Assembly (NCBI GenBank): GCA_016719535.1
Contig: JADJYX010000013.1
Location: 248,001-312,000, forward strand
Reading direction: 5' to 3'
DNA length: 64,000 bases
DNA from: Rubrivivax sp.
GTDB lineage: Bacteria > Pseudomonadota > Gammaproteobacteria > Burkholderiales > Burkholderiaceae_C
The notes beneath the pieces were generated by a model. That model did no database searches, was not told the DNA's origin, and saw only the letters and a program-made list of their open reading frames with translations. Both the position numbers and the translations under genes were made by a program. Below are positions 8,117-15,976 of this stretch, piece after piece. Numbering within the stretch: position 1 is the stretch's first letter; every line of letters starts with the position of its first letter.

Positions 8117-9040
8117 TCAGACCTTGGTCAGCCACTCGGCATATTTCGGGTTGCGGCCGTTGACGATGTCGAAGAAGGCCGACTGGATCTTCTCGGTGAT
8201 GGGCCCGCGCTCGCCGGCACCGATCTGCACGCGGTCGAGTTCGCGGATCGGCGTCACCTCGGCCGCGGTGCCGGTGAAGAAGGCCTCGTCGCTGATATAG
8301 ACCTCGTCGCGCGTGATGCGCTTTTCCACCAGCTTCAGGCCCAGGTCCTGGCAGATGGCGAAGATGGTGTTGCGCGTGATGCCGTTGAGCGCGCCGGCCG
8401 AGAGGTCGGGCGTATAGACCACGCCGCCCTTGATGACGAAAAGGTTCTCGCCCGCGCCTTCGCTGACGAAGCCCGACGCGTCGAGCAGCAGCGCCTCGTC
8501 GTAGCCGTCCTCGGTGGCTTCCATGTTGGCCAGGATCGAGTTGGTGTAGTTGCTCACCGCCTTGGCCTGCGTCATCGTGATGTTGACGTGGTGGCGGGTG
8601 TAGCTGCTGGTCTTGACGCGGATGCCGCGGCGCAGGCCCTCCTCGCCCAGGTAGGCGCCCCAGGACCAGGCGGCGACCATCAGGTGGATGGTGTTGCCCT
8701 TGGGACTGACGCCGAGTTTCTGGTCGCCGATCCAGGTCAGCGGGCGCAGGTAGCAGCTTTCGAGCTTGTTCTCGCGCACGACGTCGCGCTGCGCCTGCAT
8801 CACCTGTTCGAGCGTGAACGGGATCTTCATGCGCAGGATCTTGGCGCTGTTGAACAGCCGCTCGGTGTGCTCGCGCAGGCGGAAGATGGCGGTGCCGTTG
8901 ACGGTGTTGTAGGCGCGCACCCCCTCGAAGGCGCCGCAGCCGTAGTGCAGCGTGTGCGTCAGCACGTGGATCTTGGCGTCGCGCCAGTCGACCATTTGGC
9001 CGTCCATCCAGATCTTGCCGTCGCGGTCGGACATCGACAT
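8117..9040 (-). CDS. ilvE: Branched-chain amino acid aminotransferase
   Basis: A 307-residue class IV PLP aminotransferase that makes leucine, isoleucine and valine from their 2-oxo acids with glutamate as donor. Seen are the N-terminal DGKIWMDGQMVDWRDAKIHV, HTLHYGCGAFEGVRAY, the PLP lysine in QAKAVSNYTNS (Lys160), the EALLLDASGFVSEGAGENLF signature and GALNGITRNT. Length is normal for bacterial IlvE. The ATG at 9040 is preceded by GAGGG at good spacing; a second ATG lies at 9034. It heads a four-gene minus-strand run. Confidence 0.96.
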   Translation of the reverse strand: MSMSDRDGKIWMDGQMVDWRDAKIHVLTHTLHYGCGAFEGVRAYNTVNGTAIFRLREHTERLFNSAKILRMKIPFTLEQVMQAQRDVVRENKLESCYLRPLTWIGDQKLGVSPKGNTIHLMVAAWSWGAYLGEEGLRRGIRVKTSSYTRHHVNITMTQAKAVSNYTNSILANMEATEDGYDEALLLDASGFVSEGAGENLFVIKGGVVYTPDLSAGALNGITRNTIFAICQDLGLKLVEKRITRDEVYISDEAFFTGTAAEVTPIRELDRVQIGAGERGPITEKIQSAFFDIVNGRNPKYAEWLTKV

Positions 9041-9076
9041 GGGATTCCCTCGGGAAGAGTGCAAAGAAGCTTGATT

Positions 9077-9478
9077 TTAGGGCGCCGGCGGCGCATCCCC
9101 GGCGGCCGGCGCCCGCTCGAGCGCGAATGCGCTGCAGCGGCCACCGCGCAGTTCCACGCGCACGTGGTCGCCGCCGGCGTCGGTCCAGACGAAAGTCTCG
9201 GGCTCGTCGGCCACCTTCTGGCCCAGGCTGCGCGTCAGCGGCAGGATCTCCAGCAGCTGCATGCCGGTGCGCAGGCGGGCGTGCAGCATGACGGCGTTGT
9301 CGATCGACCCCACCGGCCGCCCGGCGGCGGCGCGCATCACGCGCAGCGCGCGGCTGAACTGCAGCAGCAGCCAGAAGACGATCACCGTGACCGCCAACGC
9401 CACGCCGGGCCAGCCGTAGCCGACGTAGCCCGCGGCCACCGCGATCACGGCCAGGCCCCAGCCCAGGACCGGGTTCAT
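9077..9478 (-). CDS. Small membrane protein of unknown function
   Basis: A 133-residue protein starting MNPVLGWGLAVIAVAAGYVG. Two hydrophobic helices at about residues 3-37 (one reading WPGVALAVTVIVFWLLLQF) are followed by a soluble tail with SIDNAVMLHARLRTGMQLLEILPLTRSLGQKV and a beta-rich end. I do not recognise a named family. The start overlaps the divergent GT25 region only in its unused upstream frame. Confidence 0.65.
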   Translation of the reverse strand: MNPVLGWGLAVIAVAAGYVGYGWPGVALAVTVIVFWLLLQFSRALRVMRAAAGRPVGSIDNAVMLHARLRTGMQLLEILPLTRSLGQKVADEPETFVWTDAGGDHVRVELRGGRCSAFALERAPAAGDAPPAP

Positions 9479-9506
9479 GCGGAAATCCGGCCCGACAATG
9501 CGGCCG

Positions 9507-10265
9507 ATGGATGGCTTGCACACATGGGTGATCAACCTCGACAGGGACGGTGAGCGGCTGCAGCGCATCGCCGGCCAGCTGGCACCCACGGGCCTGGCGT
9601 GGACCCGCCTGAGCGCCGTCTACGGGCGCGACCTGCCGGCCGACGAACAGCGGCGCCTGCTCGACGGCGCCGCCTACCGCCGCAAGCACGGCATGGAGCC
9701 GGCGCTGGGCGAGCTGGGATGTTACCTGTCGCACGTGGCGGTGATGCGCGCGCTGCTGGCCTCGGAGCACCGCTTTGCGCTGGTGCTGGAGGACGACGTG
9801 CTGCTGACGCCGTCGCTGGTGCCGGTGCTGCAGGGGCTGCTGGCCAAGCCCTCGCGTTGGGACATGGTCAAGCTGTCGCAGGTGCACTCGGGCACGCCGC
9901 AGCCGTATCTGGAGGTGGCGCCGGGCCACCAGCTGGCGGTGATGCTCAGCCGCTGCACCGGCTCGTCGGCCTACCTGGTCAACCGCCGCGCCGCCGAGGC
10001 TTACCTGGCCGGCCTGCTGCCGATGACGCTGCCCTACGACCATGTCTTCGACCAGGGCTGGACCTTCGGGCTGCAGGTGCGCCTGGTGACGCCCACGCCC
10101 TGCATCCACGACGAGGCCATCGCCACCACCATCGCCACCGGCGGCGCGTCGCGCAAGTTTGCCTGGCACCGGCGGCTGTCGGCGCACCGCTGGCGGCTCG
10201 GTAATGAACTGCGGCGCGTGATCTACGGGCTGCGCGAGATCGCACGCGAGCGCCGCGGCGGCTGA
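9507..10265 (+). CDS. Glycosyltransferase family 25
   Basis: A 252-residue protein of the LPS-glycosyltransferase GT25 type. Seen are the N-terminal HTWVINLDRDGERLQRI, where the nucleotide sugar binds, the GELGCYLSHVAVMRALLAS segment, and the metal-binding LVLEDDVLL (E-D-D). The C-terminal half has SSAYLVNRRAAEAYL. Such enzymes add hexoses to lipooligosaccharide or other surface glycans in the cytoplasm. In-frame ATGs also occur at 9498 and 9477; 9507 places the first strand at the usual distance, and no ribosome site separates the options. No other glycan genes are adjacent. Confidence 0.85.
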   Translation: MDGLHTWVINLDRDGERLQRIAGQLAPTGLAWTRLSAVYGRDLPADEQRRLLDGAAYRRKHGMEPALGELGCYLSHVAVMRALLASEHRFALVLEDDVLLTPSLVPVLQGLLAKPSRWDMVKLSQVHSGTPQPYLEVAPGHQLAVMLSRCTGSSAYLVNRRAAEAYLAGLLPMTLPYDHVFDQGWTFGLQVRLVTPTPCIHDEAIATTIATGGASRKFAWHRRLSAHRWRLGNELRRVIYGLREIARERRGG

Positions 10266-10280
10266 TCGAGCCCCCCCCTG

Positions 10281-10295
10281 CGGCCCTGCGGGCCG
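10281..10295. terminator. GC hairpin between convergent genes
   Basis: CGGCCC and GGGCCG flank a three-base loop between the GT25 stop (10265) and the convergent gene's stop (10299). There is no T run, so its strength as a terminator is doubtful. Confidence 0.3.
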
Positions 10296-10298
10296 CCA

Positions 10299-11318
10299 TC
10301 ACCACACGCGCCGCAGCCCGACCCCCAGCACGCCCAGCGCCGCCAGCACCGCCGGCCCGACGAACAGCGCTGCCACCGGCGCCAGGCGCAGGATCACGCG
10401 CTCCGGCCGCGCGGGGTCGACCCAGCAGGCCGGGCGGCTGCCGCGCGGAAAGCGCAGGTGGTCGTCGGCTGCCGATGCGCGGTAGATCGCGGTGCGCGGC
10501 TCGAAGCCGGTGCTGACCCAGGTCTCGCCGTCGGCGGTAATGCGCAGCGCCGCCATCGGCCAGCCGTCGTCGGGCTGCCCCGGCGCGGGCGACGCGGCGT
10601 GGTCCAGCACCTCGCACGCGGCCCGCTCATAGACCAGGCGCGCGCGCATCTGGTCCACCAGCGCCGTCACCGTGGGCAGTGCCAGGGTCGCCAGCACGGC
10701 CACGCCCAGCGCCCAGGGCCAGGCGCGCGGGGCGCGCCCGGAGCGGCGCAGGTCGCGCTGCCGGGCCGCGCCCACCACCGCGGCCATCGCCAGCAGCCAC
10801 ACGGCGGTGAAGACCCAGGGCGGCAGCGGCAGCGTGGCCACGCCGAGGTCGATCACGTCGGCACCGCCGACGCCGACGGTGGCCGCCGCATCCACCGCCG
10901 GCTGCCCCGGGACCGCAAGCCGTGCGGCCAGCGTGTGTGCGCCGCCGCGGGCGTGGTGGTCGGCGATCAGCGTCAGCGTGGCCGCGGCCGACGACGGCCC
11001 GGTCCAGCGGCGTGCGGCCACGTCGAACGACCAGCCCGGGGGCTCGGCCACGCGCATCAGCCGCGGCGGCAGGGTGACCGCGACGCTGCCGGCGGCGCCG
11101 TCGGCCGCGCCGGCGCTGACGCGGCAGTCGAAGGGCTGCTGCGCCGGCACCTGCGCCGGGCAGTGCAGTGTCAGCGCCGGTGCCGCCCCGGTGGCCGCGC
11201 CGGCCGTGGCCAGCAGCAGGGTTGCCGCGGCCCGGCGCAACGCGCGCTGCGTCCGGTGAGGGCCAGGCTCAAAGGCCACGCGCCACGTCCATCGCCTGTC
11301 CGATGCATTCGACGGCAT
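10299..11318 (-). CDS. Membrane protein of unknown function with periplasmic domain
   Basis: At most 339 residues; no family recognised. After an Arg-rich start comes a signal-like segment (ATLLLATAGAATGAAPA), then a beta-rich region with a pair of cysteines (LHCPAQVPAQQPFDCRV) like an extracellular beta-sandwich. Three later helices follow: WVFTAVWLLAMAAVVGA, ALGVAVLATLALPTVTAL and a C-terminal one. Between the last two helices lies a soluble part with GETWVSTGFEP and RPACWVDPARPERVIL, which resembles the DUF3592 arrangement. The start is uncertain: the ATG at 11318 lies inside the decayed radA copy, and a TTG at 11240 just before the signal segment is a possible older start. Confidence 0.55.
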   Translation of the reverse strand: MPSNASDRRWTWRVAFEPGPHRTQRALRRAAATLLLATAGAATGAAPALTLHCPAQVPAQQPFDCRVSAGAADGAAGSVAVTLPPRLMRVAEPPGWSFDVAARRWTGPSSAAATLTLIADHHARGGAHTLAARLAVPGQPAVDAAATVGVGGADVIDLGVATLPLPPWVFTAVWLLAMAAVVGAARQRDLRRSGRAPRAWPWALGVAVLATLALPTVTALVDQMRARLVYERAACEVLDHAASPAPGQPDDGWPMAALRITADGETWVSTGFEPRTAIYRASAADDHLRFPRGSRPACWVDPARPERVILRLAPVAALFVGPAVLAALGVLGVGLRRVW

Positions 11319-11832
11319 GAATCTCCAGCCCCTCGAAGTGCGCCTGCTTCGGTGTGTTGGCCTTGGTCACGACGGCGACGCCGAAGCCGCGCCTGGCAGC
11401 CTCGCGCAGCCGCGGGTCTTGGCGCTACACGAGCGTTGCGCGGCGCATTCGCGCACCGGTGCCACCCGCGCAAGGCTCTCGTCGCTGGTGGCACAGACAA
11501 GCTTCATCTGCGCCGACAGCAGATCCAGCGCCTGCAGCTGCAGCGTGCGCTTGCCGATGCCCGGATCACCGCCGATCAGCACCACGCCGCCGGGCGCGAT
11601 ACCGCCGCCCAGCACGCGGTCGAGCTCGTCGTGCCCGGCGGGCGGGCGCTGCACGTCGGCGGCGTCGGTCTCGCGGAGCGTGGCCCCCGGCTGGCTTCGG
11701 GCGAGCCGCTGGAAACGGTGCTTCGAGCCCGCCCAGCTCGCGGCGGGCTCGGCCGGGACTTCGTCCAGCGCATTCCAGGCCACGCGATGCGGGCATCTGC
11801 CCAGCCACCTGGGGCTGGTGCCACCGCGTTCG
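11269..11832 (-). pseudogene. Decayed second copy of radA with internal deletions
   Basis: Read on the minus strand this is a shrunken radA. It begins inside the first zinc-finger motif (GGTSPRWLGRCPH) and keeps LDEVPAEPA, RFQRLARSQPGATL, DELDRVLGGGI and a damaged Walker A (GDPGIGKRT, where intact RadA has GKST). It then jumps to RECAAQ, and jumps again to the extreme C-terminus, which reads like the intact EIHAVDRIEQAMDVVRGL end with its TGA at 11269-11271. By eye, aligned with the intact gene at 15977-17332, about 600 bp and 180 bp are missing from the interior and the first codons are lost. It is in the same orientation as radA, 4.1 kb away. Confidence 0.9.
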
Positions 11833-11948
11833 TCGACGGGTGGGCCGGACCCGCCGCCCGCTGCAATGACCCCGTTGCCTGCAGCGTCGGGCAGTGGCTG
11901 CCTGCGACGCCTGCGCGCACCGTTCAACCGGCCCGTCCGGGGCCTGCC

Positions 11949-12610
11949 ATGGACCTGTTGCACAGACCGAGCGGTCTGACGTTCGAACGGCCTCTCGCCG
12001 TGCGGCGCAAGACACCCGACGCCTTCGTCGCATGGGTCTTCGAGGCGCGCGAGCGAATCCTGCATAACGACTCCGGCTTCTGGGGCACGGGCCCTGTCGG
12101 CGACGAGCGCCGGCTGGTGCTGCACACCCACCACCTGCGCCGCCAGTCGCCGCAGATGAGATGGTCGACGCCCTGCGAACCGGGCACCGCGCGAGTTGCT
12201 CGATTATCTGCGCCGATACGGCATGGCACGGACGCGGGTCCCGTCGATGATCGAACCCCCCACCGGCTGGTGCCACGGCTTCGGGCTCTGGCGCGCCGAC
12301 CCCGCGCAACCGGCGCGTCCGGCGCATCCGGCGCGTCCGGCGCATCCGGCGCGTCCGGCGCATCCGTATAGCGACGAGGAGCGTCTGTTCATGCAGGCGC
12401 GCCTTCCGCGCCTGATCGGGGCGCGCACCCACAACCGGCTGCTGCGCCAGGAGAGGCCGGCATGGACCGGCCCAAGCCTGCCGGCACCTGTCGAACAACG
12501 GGTGCGCAAGGGGTCGGGCGACCGACTGACCCGCGCGAGCGCGAGATCGCCATCGACACCGCGCAGGGCCTCACGCACCAGGAGATCGCGCGGCGGACCC
12601 GTCGGAGGCC
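11949..12610 (+). pseudogene. LuxR-type transcriptional regulator, multiply frameshifted
   Basis: The pieces of a LuxR-family regulator are spread over three frames. Frame A (from 11949) reads FVAWVFEARERILHNDSGFW and RLVLHTHHLRRQSPQM. Near 12160 the reading shifts, and from 12196 it continues LLDYLRRYGMARTRVPSMIE, TGWCHGFGLWRADPA, then after the tandem repeat YSDEERLFMQARLPRLI and RTHNRLLRQ. Near 12530 it shifts again to PREREIAIDTAQGLTHQEIARR, the N-terminal half of a LuxR helix-turn-helix. Order and spacing match a sensor-like domain plus C-terminal HTH. The recognition helix and remaining C-terminus are gone. I infer a dead gene; the exact ends are approximate. Confidence 0.7.
12312..12365 (+). 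repeat. Tandem repeat, 3 copies of an 18-bp unit (6 x 9 bp)
   Basis: The 18-bp unit GGCGCGTCCGGCGCATCC occurs three times without a break; each unit is itself two 9-bp halves differing by one base (G/A). In the frame of the LuxR remnant it reads as repeated Arg-Pro-Ala-His-Pro-Ala between DPA and YSDEER, an in-frame expansion of what is normally a short DPxRPxS-like turn. Confidence 0.95.
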
Positions 12611-13267
12611 TCCTCGGCCACCGCGATGGCCGCCAGGCGTCGCCTGGTCCGACACGCCATCGGCCAGCGTCCGCGTGTGCGGGCCGGCGAAGCGGTCGAA
12701 CCCCAGCACCTGGCGCAGCCTGCAAGGACGCTGGCGCAGCGCACGGTGACCGGACTCGGCTACGCCAGCGGGCCAGCGCAGCGCGGCCGCGAGGCGTCGG
12801 GCCCGGCAGCGCCAGCCAGGCGGGCGCACAGGGAATCCGCAGCGCCGGGGTCAAGGTGCCACGTGGCCCTCATCGGGCCCGTGACATGAACATGATGAAC
12901 GAACCGGGCCCTAGCGCCCGCCTGCGACCCCCCGGTCGCCGAGGGGTTCTCCCACCAGCGGTGGATGTCTCCCCTTCAAGACGGGACGACTCCTGCATTT
13001 GCACGATGCGCGCGGAGGCTGCTTGCCCCGAGCATGGCCTTCGCGCCGCCGCCGCGGCCGGCGAACAGGAGGACACCGATGGACCACCGACCCACCTTGC
13101 CGACCCACTCTACCGATCCACTTTACCGGGCCGCGCGTGACGCTCGCGTGACGCCGCGCTGCCCACACGGCACCGCGCCGGCGCCGTCGAACGGCGGCCG
13201 CGGCAACGCCCGCACGTCAGGCCCGACCCGGCCTCCAACGTCCACCCCACCCGAGGAATCGATCGAC
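12611..13267. other. Gap without a recognisable gene
   Basis: About 650 bp in which no frame resembles a known protein on either strand. It follows the LuxR remnant and is probably part of the same decayed island. The only feature of note is AGGAGG at 13068-13073, eight bases ahead of an ATG at 13079, which is in frame with the next gene. Confidence 0.6.
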
Positions 13268-13681
13268 ATGTCGAACCTCAGCCCTGCCTCCTTCCCGCTG
13301 CGCCGCTGCGCGCGCCCCGGCATCCCCGCGCTGCTGGCCGCCTGTCTCGCCACGCTGCTCGCCGGCGCTTCGGCCCCCGCCCTGGCGCAGCCGGTGGCCC
13401 TGGACGCGGCAGCCACCCCACAGGCCGCGGTGGCCTTCGACGACCGCGAGATGGCCCTCTGGCGTGCGGCTTACCTGCGGGTGGCGCGGCTCGCCGACGA
13501 GGGAGACGCCGGTGCGGCGCGTCTGGCCCTGCGCATGCGCCATGCCGTCACCCGGTACTTCGGCACCACGCTGCAGGTGACGCCGGCGCAGCTGCGCCGC
13601 TGGGCCGCCGTGGTGGCGCAGGACGACTGGGCCAACTGCGACGCGCCGAGCACCGAGACCTTGCAGCTGCTGCAGGGCTGA
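13268..13681 (+). CDS. Small secreted protein of unknown function
   Basis: A 137-residue protein with a clear Sec signal peptide (PALLAACLATLLAGASAPALA, cleavage after ALA). The mature part is mostly helical: DDREMALWRAAYLRVARLADEG, GAARLALRMRHAVTRYFGTTLQVTPAQLRRWAAVV and a short DDWANCDAPSTETLQLLQG tail with one Cys. No family is recognised. An in-frame ATG at 13079 has a far better ribosome site (AGGAGG), but would put 63 odd residues ahead of the signal peptide. The 13268 start, with GAGGAA at 13253-13258, is preferred for the signal peptide. Confidence 0.6.
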   Translation: MSNLSPASFPLRRCARPGIPALLAACLATLLAGASAPALAQPVALDAAATPQAAVAFDDREMALWRAAYLRVARLADEGDAGAARLALRMRHAVTRYFGTTLQVTPAQLRRWAAVVAQDDWANCDAPSTETLQLLQG

Positions 13682-13720
13682 GGCACGCCGGCGCCACCGT
13701 CATCGAACGAGGGTTTCACC

Positions 13721-14182
13721 ATGAGCATCACCATCGAGCACCATGAGGACGTGCGCTTCACGGCGCACGCCGGCCCGCATCGCGTCACCATCGACCTGCC
13801 CGTCAGCCATGGCGGCAGCGACGGCGGCATGACCCCGCCGCAGCTGTTCATCGCCGCACTCGGGGCCTGTGCCGGCGTCTATACCGCCGACTACTGCGAC
13901 AGCCAGGGCATCGACTGCCGCGGCATGCGCATCCACCTGGACTGGGATGTCCACGACCGTCCGCGCCGCATCGGCAGCGTGCGCGTGCGCATCGACATGC
14001 CCGATGCAGCGCTCTCGCCGGCCCAGGTGGACGGGATTCGTCGCAGCGTGGACGAGTGCCTGCTGCACAACACGCTCGCCCACCAGCCTCAATTCGCGGT
14101 GGAGGTGTCGGTCGCGCCGGACCCGGTGCCGGCGGCTGCGGTGCGGTGCGAGTCCGGCGCCTGCTGCCGGCCGCCGCACTGA
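13721..14182 (+). CDS. OsmC family protein
   Basis: A 153-residue protein with the OsmC/Ohr fold pattern: an N-terminal beta region (ITIEHHEDVRFTAHAGPHRV), then GMTPPQLFIAALGACAGVYTADYCDSQGI, where the conserved Cys in LGAC and a second Cys lie on the central helix. Next come MRIHLDWDVHDRPRRIGSVRV and DECLLHNTLAHQPQFAVEV. In the family these cysteines are peroxidatic, although many YhfA-like members act on unknown substrates. A Cys-rich end (ESGACCRPPH) is an oddity and may bind metal. It lies 39 bp after the secreted-protein gene. Confidence 0.85.
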   Translation: MSITIEHHEDVRFTAHAGPHRVTIDLPVSHGGSDGGMTPPQLFIAALGACAGVYTADYCDSQGIDCRGMRIHLDWDVHDRPRRIGSVRVRIDMPDAALSPAQVDGIRRSVDECLLHNTLAHQPQFAVEVSVAPDPVPAAAVRCESGACCRPPH

Positions 14183-14369
14183 GCGGCCTGCGGCCATCTG
14201 GCTTCGCGGCGGCAGGGGATTCAGGGCTCGGCCCTCCCTCATCGGGCTCCTTGGGCAGCACCGGCGGCCGCGGCCCGGCAGCGCCATTGAGGCCCGTCAA
14301 TCCGCTTCGCGCAAGGAGGGACAGACTTGGCCGATTGTGTTGTCGGGTGAGGTGACGGTGTCCCTGAAC

Positions 14370-15842
14370 ATGCGCATCGGCGGTTTTTCTCCCCTGCTTC
14401 GGCTGTTGTGGGCCCTGCTCGGCGCGGTCGTGATGCAGGTCCAGGCGGCCGAGTGCCCGCAGATCTCGACCTGGAGCAACCAGGACCAGGCGTTCTTTCC
14501 GACCTTCTATCCGCCCAGCCGCGTCGAGCGCAGCAACACGCCGGGCTTCAACTACTTCGACTTCGACAGCCAGCAGATGAAGACGGCGCGCAGCACCTAC
14601 TTCCTGCTGTCCGCCGGACCGCCGCTGGTCAAGGACCGCACCTTCTCCACCTCGATCGGCGTCAACCTGAATTCGTTCGAGAGCGCTGCCGCCGCGCAGG
14701 CCATGTTCAAGCATGAGTGGGACTTGTTCTTCCGCATCAACGATGCACGCTGGGGCTACATGCTGCTGGTCGCCGAACAAGGCCAGGGGCTCGTGTGGGA
14801 CGCGACCGTGGGCCAGGACCGGCAGGTCAGCCTGCTGGCGGTGCACAAGAACACGCTGATCAACATCACGGTGCGCAGCTCATCCAGCGCCGAGGACACG
14901 AACGATGGCACCGAGGAGCTCGGAGTCCGTCTGCAGCGTGCCCGCGACCTGATCGACGCCCGCTGCAGCGGCAGCGGCAACATCTTCGCGCCGTCGATCT
15001 ACCTCGACACCGGGTTCTCGCAAGCCAACTTCCAGCGCGCCCTGGCCGCCGGGACGCTGAAGATCGTGGCCACCGACCAGAACGGCCGCGAGGATCTCGA
15101 CTGGTCGACCTTCCGGCTTTTCGTGGCCGGCGTCGACAAGACCGGCCATGCGCTGCAAGTGGTGGCGCGGCTCGCCGCCGAGCGCCGGTTGACACACGGC
15201 ACGCCGGCCGACAAGCCCTACCTGGAGTCGTACGAGTTCCGCCTCGATCCGGCCAAGCTGACGGGCGAGCACAACTTCTTCAACATCGCGTTCAACGGCA
15301 CCTGGCCGGTGCAACTGCAAATCTGCGACCGCAAGGGCCAGTGCGGCCAGACCGACTACCAACTGTATTTCGGCCCGTTCCTGATGCTCGATCGATTCAG
15401 GGACCTGCGCTGCGACAGCACGGTCAACCTGGACGAGGTGCGCTTCGATGCGACCTGGGGCAACCATGGCTACAGCAGCGCCGCCAACTTCTACGTCGCG
15501 CTGAGCCCGTCGACGGCGCCCTGGGAAACCTGGAGCGGCGAGTTCTGGACCTTGTCGCTCGATCTGGCGACGGCCGAAGGCAAGCTGCAGTGGATGCATT
15601 CGTCCTACGGCGTGCAGCCGGTCTTCCCCAAGGACCCGATCCTGCTGCCGACCGGAACCCTGGTGCAGGGCTACCCCGTGCAGACCTCGGGGCTGGCCTG
15701 GAACGCGGGCCGGCGCGAACCGCTGGGCGGTACCGGCGGATGGCACACCCTGCTCTACGGCGCGGTGGCTTTGAGCCCCGGCCTGGGCGAAGGGGCGCTG
15801 TGGATCGAGACGACGCCGCAGAAGCTGTGCACCTTGCGCTGA
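14370..15842 (+). CDS. Secreted protein of unknown function
   Basis: A 490-residue protein with an N-terminal signal peptide (LLRLLWALLGAVVMQVQAAE). The mature protein is rich in aromatic residues and beta-strand-like segments, such as STWSNQDQAFFPTFYPPSR, NYFDFDSQQMKTARSTYFLL, FSTSIGVNLNSFESAAAAQ and WGNHGYSSAANFYVALSPST. It has a few scattered cysteines (AECPQI, DARCSG, QICDRKGQCGQ and a final KLCTLR). I do not recognise a domain. Base use is slightly less GC-rich than its neighbours. A GTG at 14358 preceded by GAGGTG is an alternative start. The gene stands alone and is convergent with radA. Confidence 0.7.
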   Translation: MRIGGFSPLLRLLWALLGAVVMQVQAAECPQISTWSNQDQAFFPTFYPPSRVERSNTPGFNYFDFDSQQMKTARSTYFLLSAGPPLVKDRTFSTSIGVNLNSFESAAAAQAMFKHEWDLFFRINDARWGYMLLVAEQGQGLVWDATVGQDRQVSLLAVHKNTLINITVRSSSSAEDTNDGTEELGVRLQRARDLIDARCSGSGNIFAPSIYLDTGFSQANFQRALAAGTLKIVATDQNGREDLDWSTFRLFVAGVDKTGHALQVVARLAAERRLTHGTPADKPYLESYEFRLDPAKLTGEHNFFNIAFNGTWPVQLQICDRKGQCGQTDYQLYFGPFLMLDRFRDLRCDSTVNLDEVRFDATWGNHGYSSAANFYVALSPSTAPWETWSGEFWTLSLDLATAEGKLQWMHSSYGVQPVFPKDPILLPTGTLVQGYPVQTSGLAWNAGRREPLGGTGGWHTLLYGAVALSPGLGEGALWIETTPQKLCTLR

Positions 15843-15976
15843 AGCACGGCGCGCTGCCTGCAGACCGGGATTTCGGCCGCCCTCCGGCCGCGTCAGCGCA
15901 GGTCGAGTCAGCCCTGAAGCGGCCCCGATGGCCCGAGACGGGCCTGGGTTTGTAAGGCCCCGGGGCTCGCGGTCCC

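Noticed and set aside
7896..10187. Long minus-strand frame of about 760 codons
   Set aside because: Only the last 69 codons (zinc-finger protein) are real; the rest shadows ilvE and its neighbours.
11367..12134. Possible functional radA-like gene of about 255 codons
   Set aside because: It lacks the zinc finger, has a changed Walker A and internal deletions, and its long N-terminal part is unrelated to RadA.
12312..12365. Repeats as a CRISPR array
   Set aside because: Units are directly joined with no spacers; it is a simple tandem repeat.
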